Made by a program: the position numbers and the translations under genes. From Alphaproteobacteria bacterium (GTDB lineage Bacteria > Pseudomonadota > Alphaproteobacteria > Elsterales > Elsteraceae), in the NCBI GenBank assembly GCA_004292755.1, contig RDXE01000025.1, forward strand, positions 124,001 to 188,000: a stretch of DNA of 64,000 nucleotides, written 5' to 3'. The notes under the pieces were generated by a model. It saw only the letters and a list, made by a program, of their open reading frames with translations, made no database searches and was not told the origin of the DNA. Below, one piece after another: positions 52,427 through 61,696 of the stretch (the stretch's first letter is position 1; every line of letters begins with the position of its first letter).

Positions 52427-53551
52427 ATGTCCATGACCCAGTTTTCGCGCCGGACGCTGGCCGCGTCCGTTCTCGCGCTTGGCCTCGCCGGTCCGGCGAT
52501 GGCCCAGCAGGAGATTGTGATTGCCGTTGCTGGCCCGATCACCGGCCAATACGCTGCGTTTGGTGAGCAGATGAAGCGTGGCGCCGAAATGGCTGTCGCC
52601 GATCTGAACGCCGCGGGTGGCATCAATGGCCGCCGCGTCCGCTTGGAAGTGGGCGACGACGCCTGCGACCCACGTCAGGCCGTGGCCGTGGCCAACCAGT
52701 TCGTCTCCCGCCGGGTGGCGTTCGTGGCTGGTCACTTCTGCTCGGGTTCGTCGATTCCGGCGTCCGCAGTCTATGCCGAGGAAGGCATCCTGCAGATCTC
52801 GCCCGCCTCGACCAATCCGCGCTTGACCGAAGAAGCTGCTGCCAAGGGTTGGACCAACGTGCTGCGCGTCTGCGGCCGTGACGATATCCAGGGCCAAGTG
52901 GCTGCCGCCTACACGGTGCGCAACTTCGCTGGCAAGCGCGTAGCCGTGCTGCATGACCGCTCCGCCTACGGCCAGGGCCTAGCGATCGAGTTCCAGAAGG
53001 CCTATCGCGCCGCTGGCGCTCAGGAAGCGATGTTTGAAGCCTATACCCCGGGCGAGCGTGACTACACCGCGCTGGTCAGCCGGATGCGTCAGCAGAACAT
53101 CGACGTCATCTACCTCGGCGGCTATCACACCGAGGGTGGCTTGATCATCCGTCAAGCGCGCGAGCAGGGTCTGCAAGCGCAGATGATCGCCGCTGACGCG
53201 CTGGTGACTGACGAGTTCTGGTCGATCTCCGGCCCGGCTGGTCAGGGCACCTTGATGACCTTCGCGCCGGATCCGCGCAACAAGCCGACGGCTGCGCCCG
53301 TGGTCGCGAAGTTCCAGGCTGCCAACTACAACCCGGAAGGCTACACGCTGTACACCTACGCTGCCGTGCAGGTGTGGGCCGAGGCTGCTCGCAAGGCGAA
53401 TTCCGTCGATGCCAAGGCGCTGGGTGCCTTCATCCGGGCCAACAAGTTCCAGACCGTGATCGGCGAGCTGGGCTTTGACGCCAAGGGTGACGTGCTGAAC
53501 CCGGAATACGTCATGTACGTCTGGCGCGACGGCAAGTACGCCCAGCAATAA
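52427..53551 (+). CDS. branched-chain amino-acid ABC transporter substrate-binding protein
   Basis: Periplasmic binding protein of 374 residues (LivJ/LivK type, peripla_BP_6). Signal peptide (RTLAASVLALGLAGPAMAQQ). Mature: IVIAVAGPITGQYAAFGEQM, GGINGRRVRLEVGDDACDP and SGSSIPASAVYAEEGILQIS. ATG 52427 follows GGAGGGAGG. Serves the livHMGF operon upstream (46-50 kb), from which it is separated by the SQR-like unit. A GC hairpin terminator follows. Confidence 0.94.
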   Translation: MSMTQFSRRTLAASVLALGLAGPAMAQQEIVIAVAGPITGQYAAFGEQMKRGAEMAVADLNAAGGINGRRVRLEVGDDACDPRQAVAVANQFVSRRVAFVAGHFCSGSSIPASAVYAEEGILQISPASTNPRLTEEAAAKGWTNVLRVCGRDDIQGQVAAAYTVRNFAGKRVAVLHDRSAYGQGLAIEFQKAYRAAGAQEAMFEAYTPGERDYTALVSRMRQQNIDVIYLGGYHTEGGLIIRQAREQGLQAQMIAADALVTDEFWSISGPAGQGTLMTFAPDPRNKPTAAPVVAKFQAANYNPEGYTLYTYAAVQVWAEAARKANSVDAKALGAFIRANKFQTVIGELGFDAKGDVLNPEYVMYVWRDGKYAQQ

Positions 53552-53582
53552 CCTCCGCCCCTCTCGGCGTCAGGTGATCGGA

Positions 53583-53610
53583 CCCCCGCTGGCGCTGCCA
53601 GCGGGGGTTT
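53583..53610 (+). terminator. GC-stem terminator after the binding-protein gene
   Basis: CCCCCGCTGGC, short loop, GCCAGCGGGGG, then TTT (with CGCGTTTT after), about 32 bp beyond the stop. The stem is perfect and 11 bp long; the T-run is short. Confidence 0.75.
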
Positions 53611-53722
53611 CGCGTTTTGGGCCGGTGGCCAGCCAATGGGATGGCCTTGACCGCACGGCAGAGCGATGCCTAATGTCGGGCATGGGTAAGGGATATTCCG
53701 GTCTCGGTCTGCGAATTCGCCG

Positions 53723-53746
53723 CCCGGTCTCCTAACGGAGGCCGGG
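53723..53746 (+). promoter_or_regulatory. leader hairpin upstream of the ACT-domain gene
   Basis: CCCGGTCTCC, loop TAAC, GGAGGCCGGG, a 10-bp stem with one G-T pair, ending 42 bp before the ATG of the ACT gene. Could be an attenuator-like or mRNA-stabilising element. There is no T-run. Confidence 0.35.
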
Positions 53747-53788
53747 ATACTGCGATACGCCGTGATCAGACCTTGCATCGGGATACCC

Positions 53789-54109
53789 ATGTTGACCCTG
53801 AACGCTGCCGCCACCTCGGCGGCCTCCCTCCCCAGCGCTGCCGAAGATGCTGGCGCGGTTGAGTCCACAGCCACCTACTGCTTTTCCGTCTCGGCGCGCC
53901 GTGATGTTGGCGTGCTGCCGCGACTGGTTGGCTTTTTCGCCAAGCGCGACTTGATCCCAACCCGCCTGCATCTCGCCGACGAGGGGGACGACACCCTGTC
54001 AATCGATCTGCAACTGCCAGCGCTGGACCAGCCGCTGGCTCATCTGATCGCGGCGAATTTTCGCCAGATCATTGGCGTGCAGACGGTCCTGGTCAGCGCG
54101 AAGACGTGA
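53789..54109 (+). CDS. ACT-domain protein (IlvM/IlvN-like)
   Basis: Small protein of 106 residues. Residues about 28-100 (YCFSVSARRDVGVLPRLVGF, FAKRDLIPTRLHLADEGDD, LSIDLQLPALDQPLAHLIA) form a single ACT domain like the regulatory subunit of acetolactate synthase. No IlvB-type large subunit is here. The ATG 53789 is preferred over GTG 53762. The next gene starts within its stop (GTGA). Regulates or senses an amino acid, by family. Confidence 0.7.
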   Translation: MLTLNAAATSAASLPSAAEDAGAVESTATYCFSVSARRDVGVLPRLVGFFAKRDLIPTRLHLADEGDDTLSIDLQLPALDQPLAHLIAANFRQIIGVQTVLVSAKT

Positions 54110-54948
54110 GCGACCTGCAGGCCCATATCCGTCACTGCACGGCTTGGCAGCGGCAAGACTATCGCACGCTCTGGCTGGGCGGCACCGCCATTGGCTTGAT
54201 TCGCCCCGATGTGGCAGCCAGCCTGCCCTCTCTGCTCGCAGAGGGGGCGGATTGGCGCGTTGCAGTCGATCCTAAGGAGCCAGACAGCGTCGGGGATGCG
54301 ATGGATGCCCTGACGCGCGAGTTGCTGGCGGCGGGATGGATTCGCAAGCACCGGCGAGAGCGCTATCCCCTGCTGACCCAGTGGGGCGGACCACTGCTCG
54401 GCTCCCTTGACCGGGCGGCGGTGGCCGCGCTGGGCGTCAAGGCCTTCGGTGTGCATCTGAACGGCTATGTCCGGCGCGCCGATGGTGTGCACCTGTGGAT
54501 CGGCAAACGCGCGGATGACAAAGCTGTCGCCCCCGGCGAATTGGACAACATGGTCGCGGGCGGCCAACCCGTCGACCTTAGCCTGTTCGAGAATTTGCTG
54601 AAGGAGTGTTGGGAGGAGGCGGCCCTGCCCGCCACAGTCGCCAGCGCAGCCCTCCCGGTGGGGGCGATCGGCTACACCATGGCGGTGCACGAAGGGCTAC
54701 GCCGCCACACCCTGTTCCTCTACGATCTTGAACTTCCGGAAGATGTTATCCCCCACCCCAATGATGATGAAATGCAGTGGTTTCAGCTGTGGCCGGCTAC
54801 CCGCGTGCTGGCAGCCCTGACCGATGGCACACGCTTTAAGTTCAATGTTGCCCTGGTGCTGATCGATTTCCTGATCCGCCACGGAGTGATTGGACCGGAT
54901 CACCCGGAGTATCTTGCCTTAATCGCAGGGTTGCGGCAGTTCCCATGA
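54106..54948 (+). CDS. DUF4743-NUDIX hydrolase
   Basis: Protein of 280 residues with an N-terminal DUF4743 (HIRHCTAWQRQDYRTLWLGG, then WIRKHRRERYPLLTQWGGP) and a C-terminal NUDIX fold. The NUDIX box is GELDNMVAGGQPVD ... LLKECWEEAAL: G-x5-E-x7-REUxEExGU in modified form (KECWEEAAL). This two-domain type resembles fungal/plant TNR3-like and Nudt-like enzymes. Substrate unknown (a nucleoside diphosphate compound). GTG 54106 overlaps the ACT gene; the stop overlaps cobM. Confidence 0.8.
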   Translation: MSDLQAHIRHCTAWQRQDYRTLWLGGTAIGLIRPDVAASLPSLLAEGADWRVAVDPKEPDSVGDAMDALTRELLAAGWIRKHRRERYPLLTQWGGPLLGSLDRAAVAALGVKAFGVHLNGYVRRADGVHLWIGKRADDKAVAPGELDNMVAGGQPVDLSLFENLLKECWEEAALPATVASAALPVGAIGYTMAVHEGLRRHTLFLYDLELPEDVIPHPNDDEMQWFQLWPATRVLAALTDGTRFKFNVALVLIDFLIRHGVIGPDHPEYLALIAGLRQFP

Positions 54949-55706
54949 CCGTCTACTTCATTGGCGCTGGCCCTGGTGATCCTGATCTGATCACGGTGAA
55001 GGGCTTGCGCCTGATCCAGCGCTGCCCGGTGGTGCTCTATGCAGGCTCCCTGGTGCCGCAGGAGATCGTGGCAGCCGCCGCCCCCTCCGCCCAAGTGGTG
55101 GATACGGCACCGCTGCACCTGGACCAGATCATCGATTTGATCGCCGCGGCCAGCCGCGCAGGCCAGGACGTCGCCCGCGTCCACTCGGGGGATCCATCGC
55201 TCTATGGCGCGATTGGGGAGCAGATGCGCCGACTGGATGCCTTGGGACTTGACTGGCAGGTCATCCCCGGTGTGCCAGCCTTCGCCGCTGCCGCCGCAGC
55301 CCTGGGTCGGGAGCTGACGCTGCCGGAGGTGGCGCAAACGGTTATTCTGACGCGCACCGCGACCCGCTCCTCCGCCATGCCGGAGGGGGAGGAGTTGACG
55401 ACCCTCGCCCGCGGCAGCGCCACGCTGGCGATCCATCTCTCGATCACGAATCTGGCTGTCATCGTGCGGGAATTGACGCCCCTGCGCGGCGCTGACTGCC
55501 CCGTGGTTGTGGCCTATCGCGTTGGCTGGCCGGATCAACTGTTCCTGACTGGCACACTGGCAACCATTCGCGACCAGGTGAAAGCGGCAGGTATCACCCG
55601 TACGGCCTTGATCCTGGTCGGTCAGGTGCTGGCACCCGGCGGCTTTCGCGACAGCGCGCTCTACGATGCCAGCCACAGCCACGTGCTGCGCAAACACACA
55701 CGCTAA
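54945..55706 (+). CDS. cobM: precorrin-4 C11-methyltransferase
   Basis: SAM-dependent tetrapyrrole methylase of 253 residues in the aerobic cobalamin pathway (precorrin-4 to precorrin-5). FIGAGPGDPDLITVKG is the SAM/tetrapyrrole fold start, ARVHSGDPSLYGAIGEQM the second block, and QVIPGVPAFAAAAAALG the third. Length and order fit CobM/CbiF. It is coupled to the NUDIX gene (ATGA overlap). No other cob gene is in the window. Confidence 0.93.
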   Translation: MTVYFIGAGPGDPDLITVKGLRLIQRCPVVLYAGSLVPQEIVAAAAPSAQVVDTAPLHLDQIIDLIAAASRAGQDVARVHSGDPSLYGAIGEQMRRLDALGLDWQVIPGVPAFAAAAAALGRELTLPEVAQTVILTRTATRSSAMPEGEELTTLARGSATLAIHLSITNLAVIVRELTPLRGADCPVVVAYRVGWPDQLFLTGTLATIRDQVKAAGITRTALILVGQVLAPGGFRDSALYDASHSHVLRKHTR

Positions 55707-55744
55707 CCCCTTTTCCCTGGGCTGCGGCGCTCTACATCCAACCT

Positions 55745-56206
55745 ATGGAAAGCGTCCTCGACCATCCGCGGCCGCCGCGCCTGGAGCGCACCACCCGCCG
55801 CATCATCATCGAGCATCGCGGTGTCGTGATTGCCGACACCACCAATGCGTGGGTTGTCTCCCGCGCTGGGCAGGCACCCAGCTATTATCTACCGCCCGTG
55901 GATGTGCGGCGGGACTTGCTGCGCCAAGTCGCTCGTCAGACCTTCTGTGAGTGGAAGGGCCGGGCAGTGTATTGGGATTTGGTCAGCGGTGAGGAGATTG
56001 TGTCGCTGGTCGGCTGGTCCTACCCACGTCCAGTGCCGGGCTTCGCGGCGATTGCCAACCATCTCGCCTTCTACGCGGCCCCATTTGACAGTGTGACAGT
56101 CGATGGCGTGCCGGTGACGGCCCAGCCGGGGGGCCTCTATCCCGGCTGGATTACAGCCGATTCTGCGGCATCAGTGTCAGGTATCCCCGCCGCCGCCCAC
56201 TGCTAG
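55745..56206 (+). CDS. DUF427 domain protein
   Basis: Cytosolic protein of 153 residues of the DUF427 fold: IIIEHRGVVIADTTNAWVVS, APSYYLPPVDVRRDLL, FCEWKGRAVYWDLVSGEEI and GFAAIANHLAFYAAPFDSVTVDG in segments. Beta-rich, biochemical role unknown. It lies 38 bp beyond cobM on the same strand and could be co-transcribed. Confidence 0.85.
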   Translation: MESVLDHPRPPRLERTTRRIIIEHRGVVIADTTNAWVVSRAGQAPSYYLPPVDVRRDLLRQVARQTFCEWKGRAVYWDLVSGEEIVSLVGWSYPRPVPGFAAIANHLAFYAAPFDSVTVDGVPVTAQPGGLYPGWITADSAASVSGIPAAAHC

Positions 56207-56286
56207 CGCCGATCCCTGCATCGTGTGCACGTGCGACGGCGCTTTCGGCGCTTGGCGCGGGCGTGCCAGCCCGCTAGGTCGGGCGG

Positions 56287-56850
56287 ATGGAACCTGTCCT
56301 TGTCTCAACCCTCGCGGTCGCTCTGGCCGAAATGGGGGACAAAACCCAGCTGCTGGCGTTGGTGCTGGCGGTGCGGTTTCGCGCGCCACTGGCGGTCTGC
56401 CTTGGCATCCTGGTGGCCACTCTTGCCAATCATGCTGCTGCTGCCTTTGTCGGCACGCTGGCAGCCGATGCCTTGACTGGAGCGTGGCTGCGCTGGGCGG
56501 TTGGTCTGTCCTTCCTGGCGATGGCCGGGTGGACCTTGATCCCCGACAAATTGGACGACGCACCGTCGGTGCAGGACCGCTTCGGCGCCTTCCTCGCCAC
56601 AACCATAGCCTTCTTCCTGGTGGAGATTGGCGACAAAACCCAGATCGCAACCGTTGCCCTGGCAGCGCGGTTTGACAGCGTGCTGATGGTCACCATCGGC
56701 ACCACTGTTGGCATGCTGCTGGCGAATGTGCCGGTGGTGCTGGGCGGCGATGCCTTGGCCAAGCGCGTGAACTTCACGTGGCTGCGCTATGCCGCAGCCG
56801 CGCTGTTCGCAGCGCTGGGCATCGCCATTCTGATCGGTGTCGGCCTTTAG
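56287..56850 (+). CDS. GDT1/TMEM165 family cation transporter
   Basis: Membrane protein of 187 residues with six hydrophobic segments. Two copies of the family motif E-x-G-D-K-T: LAEMGDKTQLLALVLAVRF and VEIGDKTQIATVALAARF, about 105 residues apart, typical of the UPF0016/GDT1 antiporters for Mn or Ca. Member of the Mn homeostasis group MneA in bacteria. No yybP-ykoY element is evident in the 80-bp gap upstream. Confidence 0.9.
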   Translation: MEPVLVSTLAVALAEMGDKTQLLALVLAVRFRAPLAVCLGILVATLANHAAAAFVGTLAADALTGAWLRWAVGLSFLAMAGWTLIPDKLDDAPSVQDRFGAFLATTIAFFLVEIGDKTQIATVALAARFDSVLMVTIGTTVGMLLANVPVVLGGDALAKRVNFTWLRYAAAALFAALGIAILIGVGL

Positions 56851-56922
56851 CTCTGTGGCAAGCGGGCTTGCCCGTCGCGTGGGGCTGTCGCAGTCTCCGG
56901 CAGTCTGAGCGGGGAGAGTATC

Positions 56923-58380
56923 ATGGGTGGACCGACACCGACACAGGGCGGCCATGGCGGGGCAACTGACCTGGTGGCAGTGACCACTGCTGACGCGGCT
57001 GTGCAGCGCATCAAGGCGCTTTGGGAGGAGAGCGTAGGGGCAATCCGTGCAGGCTTTGCCGACAGCGGGGCCACCGGACGGGTCACGGCCCCCTACCCCT
57101 ATGTTGGCATCGCCGTCGGAGCCGAAGATTTGATGCCCGATGCGCGCAGCGCCTATGGTCAACTGCTGGACCCAGGCGTGTACGGCACCACGCTGACCCG
57201 TCCGGACTTGTTCGAGGATTATTACAAGACACAAATCCAGCTTCTGCTGAATCATCACCGCGTCCCGGTGCTGGTCGGGCGCTCCAACCGCCCGGTGCCG
57301 CTGCCGTTTGTCATTGAGGATGCCGTTGCCGACATCACCGAAGATCGCGTGCGCAGCTTGCAGGCCCGATTTGCCCTGCCCGATCTGGCTGTCACCACCG
57401 ACGACATCGCCAATGGCACGTGGCTGCCGGCGGATGGTGAGCCAAAGCCGCTTGCGCTCTTTACAGCGGAACGCGTGGATTACTCCCTCCATCGGCTGGC
57501 GCACTACACCGCGACAGTGCCAAGTCAGTTCCAGCGCTTCGTCCTCTTGACCAACTATCAGCGCTATGTCGACGCCTTCCGCACTTGGGCGCGCGAGCAG
57601 CTGGAGACCGGCGGCTATGACAGTTTCGTCGAGCCCGGCCCGATGATCACCCATGCTGGCGGTCGGCAGGAGGGCACTGCCCTTGCCCATCTGCCACAGA
57701 TGCCAGCCTATCACCTCACCCGGCCGGACCGCCTGGGTATCACCTTGGTTAACATCGGCGTTGGCCCCTCCAATGCCAAAACCATCACGGACCATCTGGC
57801 GGTGTTACGCCCGCACTGCTGGCTGATGCTTGGGCACTGTGCGGGGCTCCGGCGCTCCCAGTTCCTGGGCGACTATGTCCTGGCCCACGGCTATGTTCGT
57901 GATGACCATGTGCTTGATCGCGATATTCCACTCTTCGTACCAGTCCCGCCCATCGCGGAGGTGCAGGTCGCATTGCAGGAGGCGGTGGCGCGCATCACGG
58001 GTCTGGCTGGTGCCGATCTCAAAACCCGCATGCGCACCGGAACTGTGTTCACCACCGACAACCGCAATTGGGAATTGCGCTACCGCGATCTGTTCGAGCG
58101 CCTGAACCAAAGCCGGGCCATCGCCGTGGATATGGAAAGCGCCACGCTTGCAGCCAATGGTTTCCGGTTTCGCGTGCCGTACGGCACGCTGCTGTGTGTG
58201 TCAGACAAGCCCTTGCACGGCGAGATCAAGCTGCGCGGCATGGCCAACGCCCTGTACCGCGAGCGGATCAATCAGCACCTGCTGATCGGGCTGGAAACGG
58301 TACGCATCCTGCGGGATCAGGGGGTGCAACAATTGCATTCCCGCAAACTGCGCAGCTTCGACGAGCCCGCCTTCCGCTAA
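56923..58380 (+). CDS. amn: AMP nucleosidase
   Basis: Enzyme of 485 residues cleaving AMP to adenine and ribose-5-phosphate. The N-terminal Amn-specific domain (AYGQLLDPGVYGTTLTRPDL) is followed by the nucleoside phosphorylase fold with ITLVNIGVGPSNAKTITDHL, PHCWLMLGHCAGLRRSQ, YVLAHGYVRDDHVLD and AIAVDMESATLAANGFRFRV. Length matches E. coli Amn. Start: ATG 56923 with GGGGAGAG at 56910-56917. Purine salvage role complements the nucleoside operon elsewhere in the window. Confidence 0.94.
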   Translation: MGGPTPTQGGHGGATDLVAVTTADAAVQRIKALWEESVGAIRAGFADSGATGRVTAPYPYVGIAVGAEDLMPDARSAYGQLLDPGVYGTTLTRPDLFEDYYKTQIQLLLNHHRVPVLVGRSNRPVPLPFVIEDAVADITEDRVRSLQARFALPDLAVTTDDIANGTWLPADGEPKPLALFTAERVDYSLHRLAHYTATVPSQFQRFVLLTNYQRYVDAFRTWAREQLETGGYDSFVEPGPMITHAGGRQEGTALAHLPQMPAYHLTRPDRLGITLVNIGVGPSNAKTITDHLAVLRPHCWLMLGHCAGLRRSQFLGDYVLAHGYVRDDHVLDRDIPLFVPVPPIAEVQVALQEAVARITGLAGADLKTRMRTGTVFTTDNRNWELRYRDLFERLNQSRAIAVDMESATLAANGFRFRVPYGTLLCVSDKPLHGEIKLRGMANALYRERINQHLLIGLETVRILRDQGVQQLHSRKLRSFDEPAFR

Positions 58381-58549
58381 GCCAACCGGGCCATCGGCCG
58401 GGCCAGCGCGTTCTGCCGAATGAAATATCCGCGCGGTTTTAAACCCTTTAGGTTGATAAGGTTTTTGCTTGACCACAATCTGCTTCCGACCCAGTCTGTT
58501 TCAGACGGGACATAGTCCTGTCCCCTGCTCTCTCAGAAAGGCCATCGCG

Positions 58550-60046
58550 ATGCAGTTCGCCCGGTTGTTTGCCAAGACAAGTGGCCAGAACGCGCAAGCC
58601 ATGATCGACGCGCTCAACAATTCTCTCGCGATCATCGAGTTTACGGCGGATGGGTTGGTGTTGAACGCAAACGCGAACTTCTTGCAGGCACTGGGCTATA
58701 CTGCTGCGGAAGTGGTGGGCCAGCACCACGCCCTGTTCATTGCGCCGGAGGAACGCGACACCCCCGCCTATCGCGCATTTTGGACTGCGCTTGCCAATGG
58801 CGAGGCGCAGGTGGCCGAATTCCGCCGCGTGAGCAAGACCGGCCAGGAGGTGTGGATCGAAGCGAGCTATAACCCGGTGCGTGACGGGGGCGGGCGGGTC
58901 ACCCGGGTTGTCAAGCTGGCCACAGTCGTGACGGACAAGGTGCAGGAGCGGGCCGATCTGCGCAGCCAAGTGGAGGCGATTGCACGCTCAACCGCCACCA
59001 TCACCTTCTCCCTCGACGGCACCGTGCTGGATGCCAATGAGCGATTTCTGGACGCGCTGGGTTATCGCAAGGACGAAATCGCCGGGGCCCATCATCGCCA
59101 GTTTATGCCCGCTGGCGAAGCGGATACGCCTGCCTACCGTGCGTTCTGGGAGGATTTGCGCGCCGGTCGCTTCCGTGCGGGCCAGTTCCGTCGGATAGGC
59201 AAGGGCGGTCGGGTGGTGTGGATTGAGGCGAGCTACAATCCAATCCTGGATGGCGCAGGCCGTCCTTACAAAGTGATCAAGATCGCAACCGACATCACCC
59301 GTCAGATGACGCTATTGGATGACCTCCGGGTGATCCTGGAACGGAACTTCAGCACCATCGACACGGCCGTGTCGGACCTGACCGGCAAGTCCAGCGTCAC
59401 CATCGGCGCGACCGATGTCACAGCGGGCACCGTGCAGTCCGTCGCCACGGCCGCAGAGGAACTGTCAGCCTCGATTCAGGAGATCGCCAACCGCATGGCC
59501 GAGTCGCGGGCAGCTGTTGATGCCGCAGCGGCCAGCACGGCGGAGGCCGATGGCGCCACGCGGCATCTGACCACTTCGGCCGAGGCGATGGGCGGAATCG
59601 CGCGGGTGATCTCCGACATTGCCAATCAGATCAACCTGTTGGCCTTGAATGCAGCCATCGAGTCCGCTCGGGCTGGTGAGGCAGGGCGCGGCTTTGCCGT
59701 GGTCGCCAATGAAGTGAAGTCGCTGGCCAATCAAGCCTCGGCCGCCACGACGCGAATCGCGGGCGAGATCAGCGATATGCAAAATCGTGTTGGTGCAGTG
59801 GTCGGCACGCTCGGCTCGATCGCTGGCGCAGTGTCCACTGTGCGGGACTTTGTTGTCGCCATCGCCGGTGCCGTGGAAGAACAAACCGCTGTGACAGCCG
59901 AAATGGCACGGACCATGGCGTCCGCCTCGACGGCTGTGACCGACATACAGGTCAACCTGACGGGGATGAGTGCTGCCGTCGACCAAACCCGCAGCGCTGT
60001 CGCGGAAACCCGCAATGCGGCTCAGGTTTTGGTGCGATCCGCGTGA
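58550..60046 (+). CDS. soluble PAS-PAS methyl-accepting chemotaxis protein
   Basis: Chemoreceptor of 498 residues without membrane helices. Two tandem PAS domains ([20 protein letters not shown] and [20 protein letters not shown]), each with a downstream PAC ([10 protein letters not shown]). The signalling domain has the [20 protein letters not shown] hairpin. Such Aer-like cytoplasmic receptors sense oxygen, redox or a soluble ligand; the PAS cores show no obvious heme His, so FAD or another ligand is open. The leader holds two small hairpins (58494-58506, 58508-58525). Followed by HD-GYP after 217 bp. Confidence 0.9.
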   Translation: MQFARLFAKTSGQNAQAMIDALNNSLAIIEFTADGLVLNANANFLQALGYTAAEVVGQHHALFIAPEERDTPAYRAFWTALANGEAQVAEFRRVSKTGQEVWIEASYNPVRDGGGRVTRVVKLATVVTDKVQERADLRSQVEAIARSTATITFSLDGTVLDANERFLDALGYRKDEIAGAHHRQFMPAGEADTPAYRAFWEDLRAGRFRAGQFRRIGKGGRVVWIEASYNPILDGAGRPYKVIKIATDITRQMTLLDDLRVILERNFSTIDTAVSDLTGKSSVTIGATDVTAGTVQSVATAAEELSASIQEIANRMAESRAAVDAAAASTAEADGATRHLTTSAEAMGGIARVISDIANQINLLALNAAIESARAGEAGRGFAVVANEVKSLANQASAATTRIAGEISDMQNRVGAVVGTLGSIAGAVSTVRDFVVAIAGAVEEQTAVTAEMARTMASASTAVTDIQVNLTGMSAAVDQTRSAVAETRNAAQVLVRSA

Positions 60047-60263
60047 TCTTCCATTCCTGGTAGCAGGCCCAGAAAGAAGCAATAAAAGCAAAAACCCTTT
60101 GCGTCGCAGGCGGTTCCGTCGCTTGTGCAACTCCGTCGCATTGCGCCGATCACGAAAGCGTCACACCGTCACGGTTGCAAACACAGAAACACGCCATCGC
60201 TGGCGGGTGTTGATTGGCTGGAATTGGCAGGTCCCAGCCGATTGACGTGGGGAGGACGACGCA

Positions 60264-61586
60264 GTGATGGACGCGGCTGCAGGGTATCGTGAACCGGAAC
60301 GAACCAAACTGGGAGAGGTGCTGGTCGCCCTGTCAACGGCCATCGACCTCGTCCGACCTCGTCTGGTTGATCACGAACGCCGCGTCGCCATGCTTGCGCA
60401 CGCCATTGGCTGTTCGCTTGGCCTGGACCCAGTGGAGCTGGCCGAATTGGTGATGGCTGCCCTGGTGCATGACATTGGCGGCCTTACCATCTCCAGCGCC
60501 AAGCGAGACCGCTTGCTGGACTATGGGTTCGAGGACCATACCCATGCCGCCTCTGGCGCAGCCCTTGTCGAGGCAGTGCCGCTGTTGACCCACTTGGCAC
60601 CCATCATCCGCGAGCATCACACCAGTTGGCTGGTTAGTCGCAACCGCCCGGTGTCGCTCGCCTCACACATCATCCATCTGGCTGATCGGATCGAGGTGGT
60701 GATCAACCGAGAAATCTCGGTGCTGGCGCAGATGACGCAAATCCGCCAGCGGATTGCGCCCAACCATGATGGTCGCTTCCACCCCGACGTGATCCAAGCG
60801 TTCTTGCGCGCCTCCCAGTCGGAGGCCTTCTGGTTGATGCTGGACCTGCCGGACAGTCTGCCGCGCTTGCGCACGGCCATGGCGCCGGGTGATCGGGACC
60901 TGGCAGAAGAAGACCTGCTGTCGCTGGCGCTGATCTTCGCCATCGTGGTGGACATGAAAAGCCCGTTCACCGGCACCCATTCCTGCGGTGTGGCCGAAGT
61001 GGCCGGGGTGATGGCGGAGCTGGCCGGTCGGCCGGAGCGGCTGTGTCGCCGCCTCCAAGTTGCTGGCTATCTGCACGATGTCGGCAAGGTTGGTGTCCCC
61101 GTTGAAATTCTGGAAAAGCACGGACCGCTGACAGCGGATGAAATGCCCCAGATCCGCGGCCACAGCTTCCACACGTGGCGCATCCTGTCCAGCGTGCCGG
61201 GACTGGCAGACATTTCCACATGGGCATCCCAGCATCACGAGCAACCCAATGGCGAGGGGTATCCCTATGGCATCGGGGGTGCGGATCTGTGCTGGGAATC
61301 ACGCCTGATTGCGGTTGCCGACAAATTCACTGCACTGGCAGAAAACCGCCCCTACCGTGCCGCGATGCCCGCCATGAAGGCGATGGAGGTGATGCGCGAC
61401 ATGGCTGCCAAGGGCATGGTTGATCCCGGCATCACCAGCCTGTTGGAGCTGAACCTCGGCATGATTGATCAGCGCCGCCGCCTTGCTCAGTCGCGCGAGA
61501 CGCGCTTTGAGAAGGCGATCTTGGAGGTGCTGCGTCAGGCTGAGTTGGTGCGCGAAGACCACGCCGAACCGATCCCTGCTGAATAG
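60264..61586 (+). CDS. tandem-HD protein with C-terminal HD-GYP phosphodiesterase
   Basis: Cytosolic protein of 440 residues. N-terminal HD domain (DHERRVAMLAHAIG, LVHDIGGLT, IIREHHTSW), then a C-terminal HD-GYP domain with all signature elements: TGTHSCGVAEVA, AGYLHDVGKVGVP, EMPQIRGHSFHTWRIL and HHEQPNGEGYPYGIGG. HD-GYP enzymes hydrolyse c-di-GMP to GMP or pGpG. The first HD is degenerate (GG instead of GK). GTG 60264 has GGGGAGG at 8 nt; ATG 60267 is the alternative. Located after the chemoreceptor, so c-di-GMP and chemotaxis may be linked. Confidence 0.88.
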   Translation: MMDAAAGYREPERTKLGEVLVALSTAIDLVRPRLVDHERRVAMLAHAIGCSLGLDPVELAELVMAALVHDIGGLTISSAKRDRLLDYGFEDHTHAASGAALVEAVPLLTHLAPIIREHHTSWLVSRNRPVSLASHIIHLADRIEVVINREISVLAQMTQIRQRIAPNHDGRFHPDVIQAFLRASQSEAFWLMLDLPDSLPRLRTAMAPGDRDLAEEDLLSLALIFAIVVDMKSPFTGTHSCGVAEVAGVMAELAGRPERLCRRLQVAGYLHDVGKVGVPVEILEKHGPLTADEMPQIRGHSFHTWRILSSVPGLADISTWASQHHEQPNGEGYPYGIGGADLCWESRLIAVADKFTALAENRPYRAAMPAMKAMEVMRDMAAKGMVDPGITSLLELNLGMIDQRRRLAQSRETRFEKAILEVLRQAELVREDHAEPIPAE

Positions 61587-61696
61587 GCAGAACGGTTGCG
61601 CTTTCACCCCTGACACCGTTACATCTCAGTGCGACATCTCGCCTGAGCCAACAGGCGGATGGTGCCGGGAGCCACCGGATTTTGGGGAGGAAACGC

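Noticed and set aside
56207-56286. yybP-ykoY (Mn) riboswitch upstream of the GDT1-type gene
   Set aside because: The gap is only 80 bp and I could not see the conserved core; GDT1 genes often carry this element, so I looked for it and did not find it.
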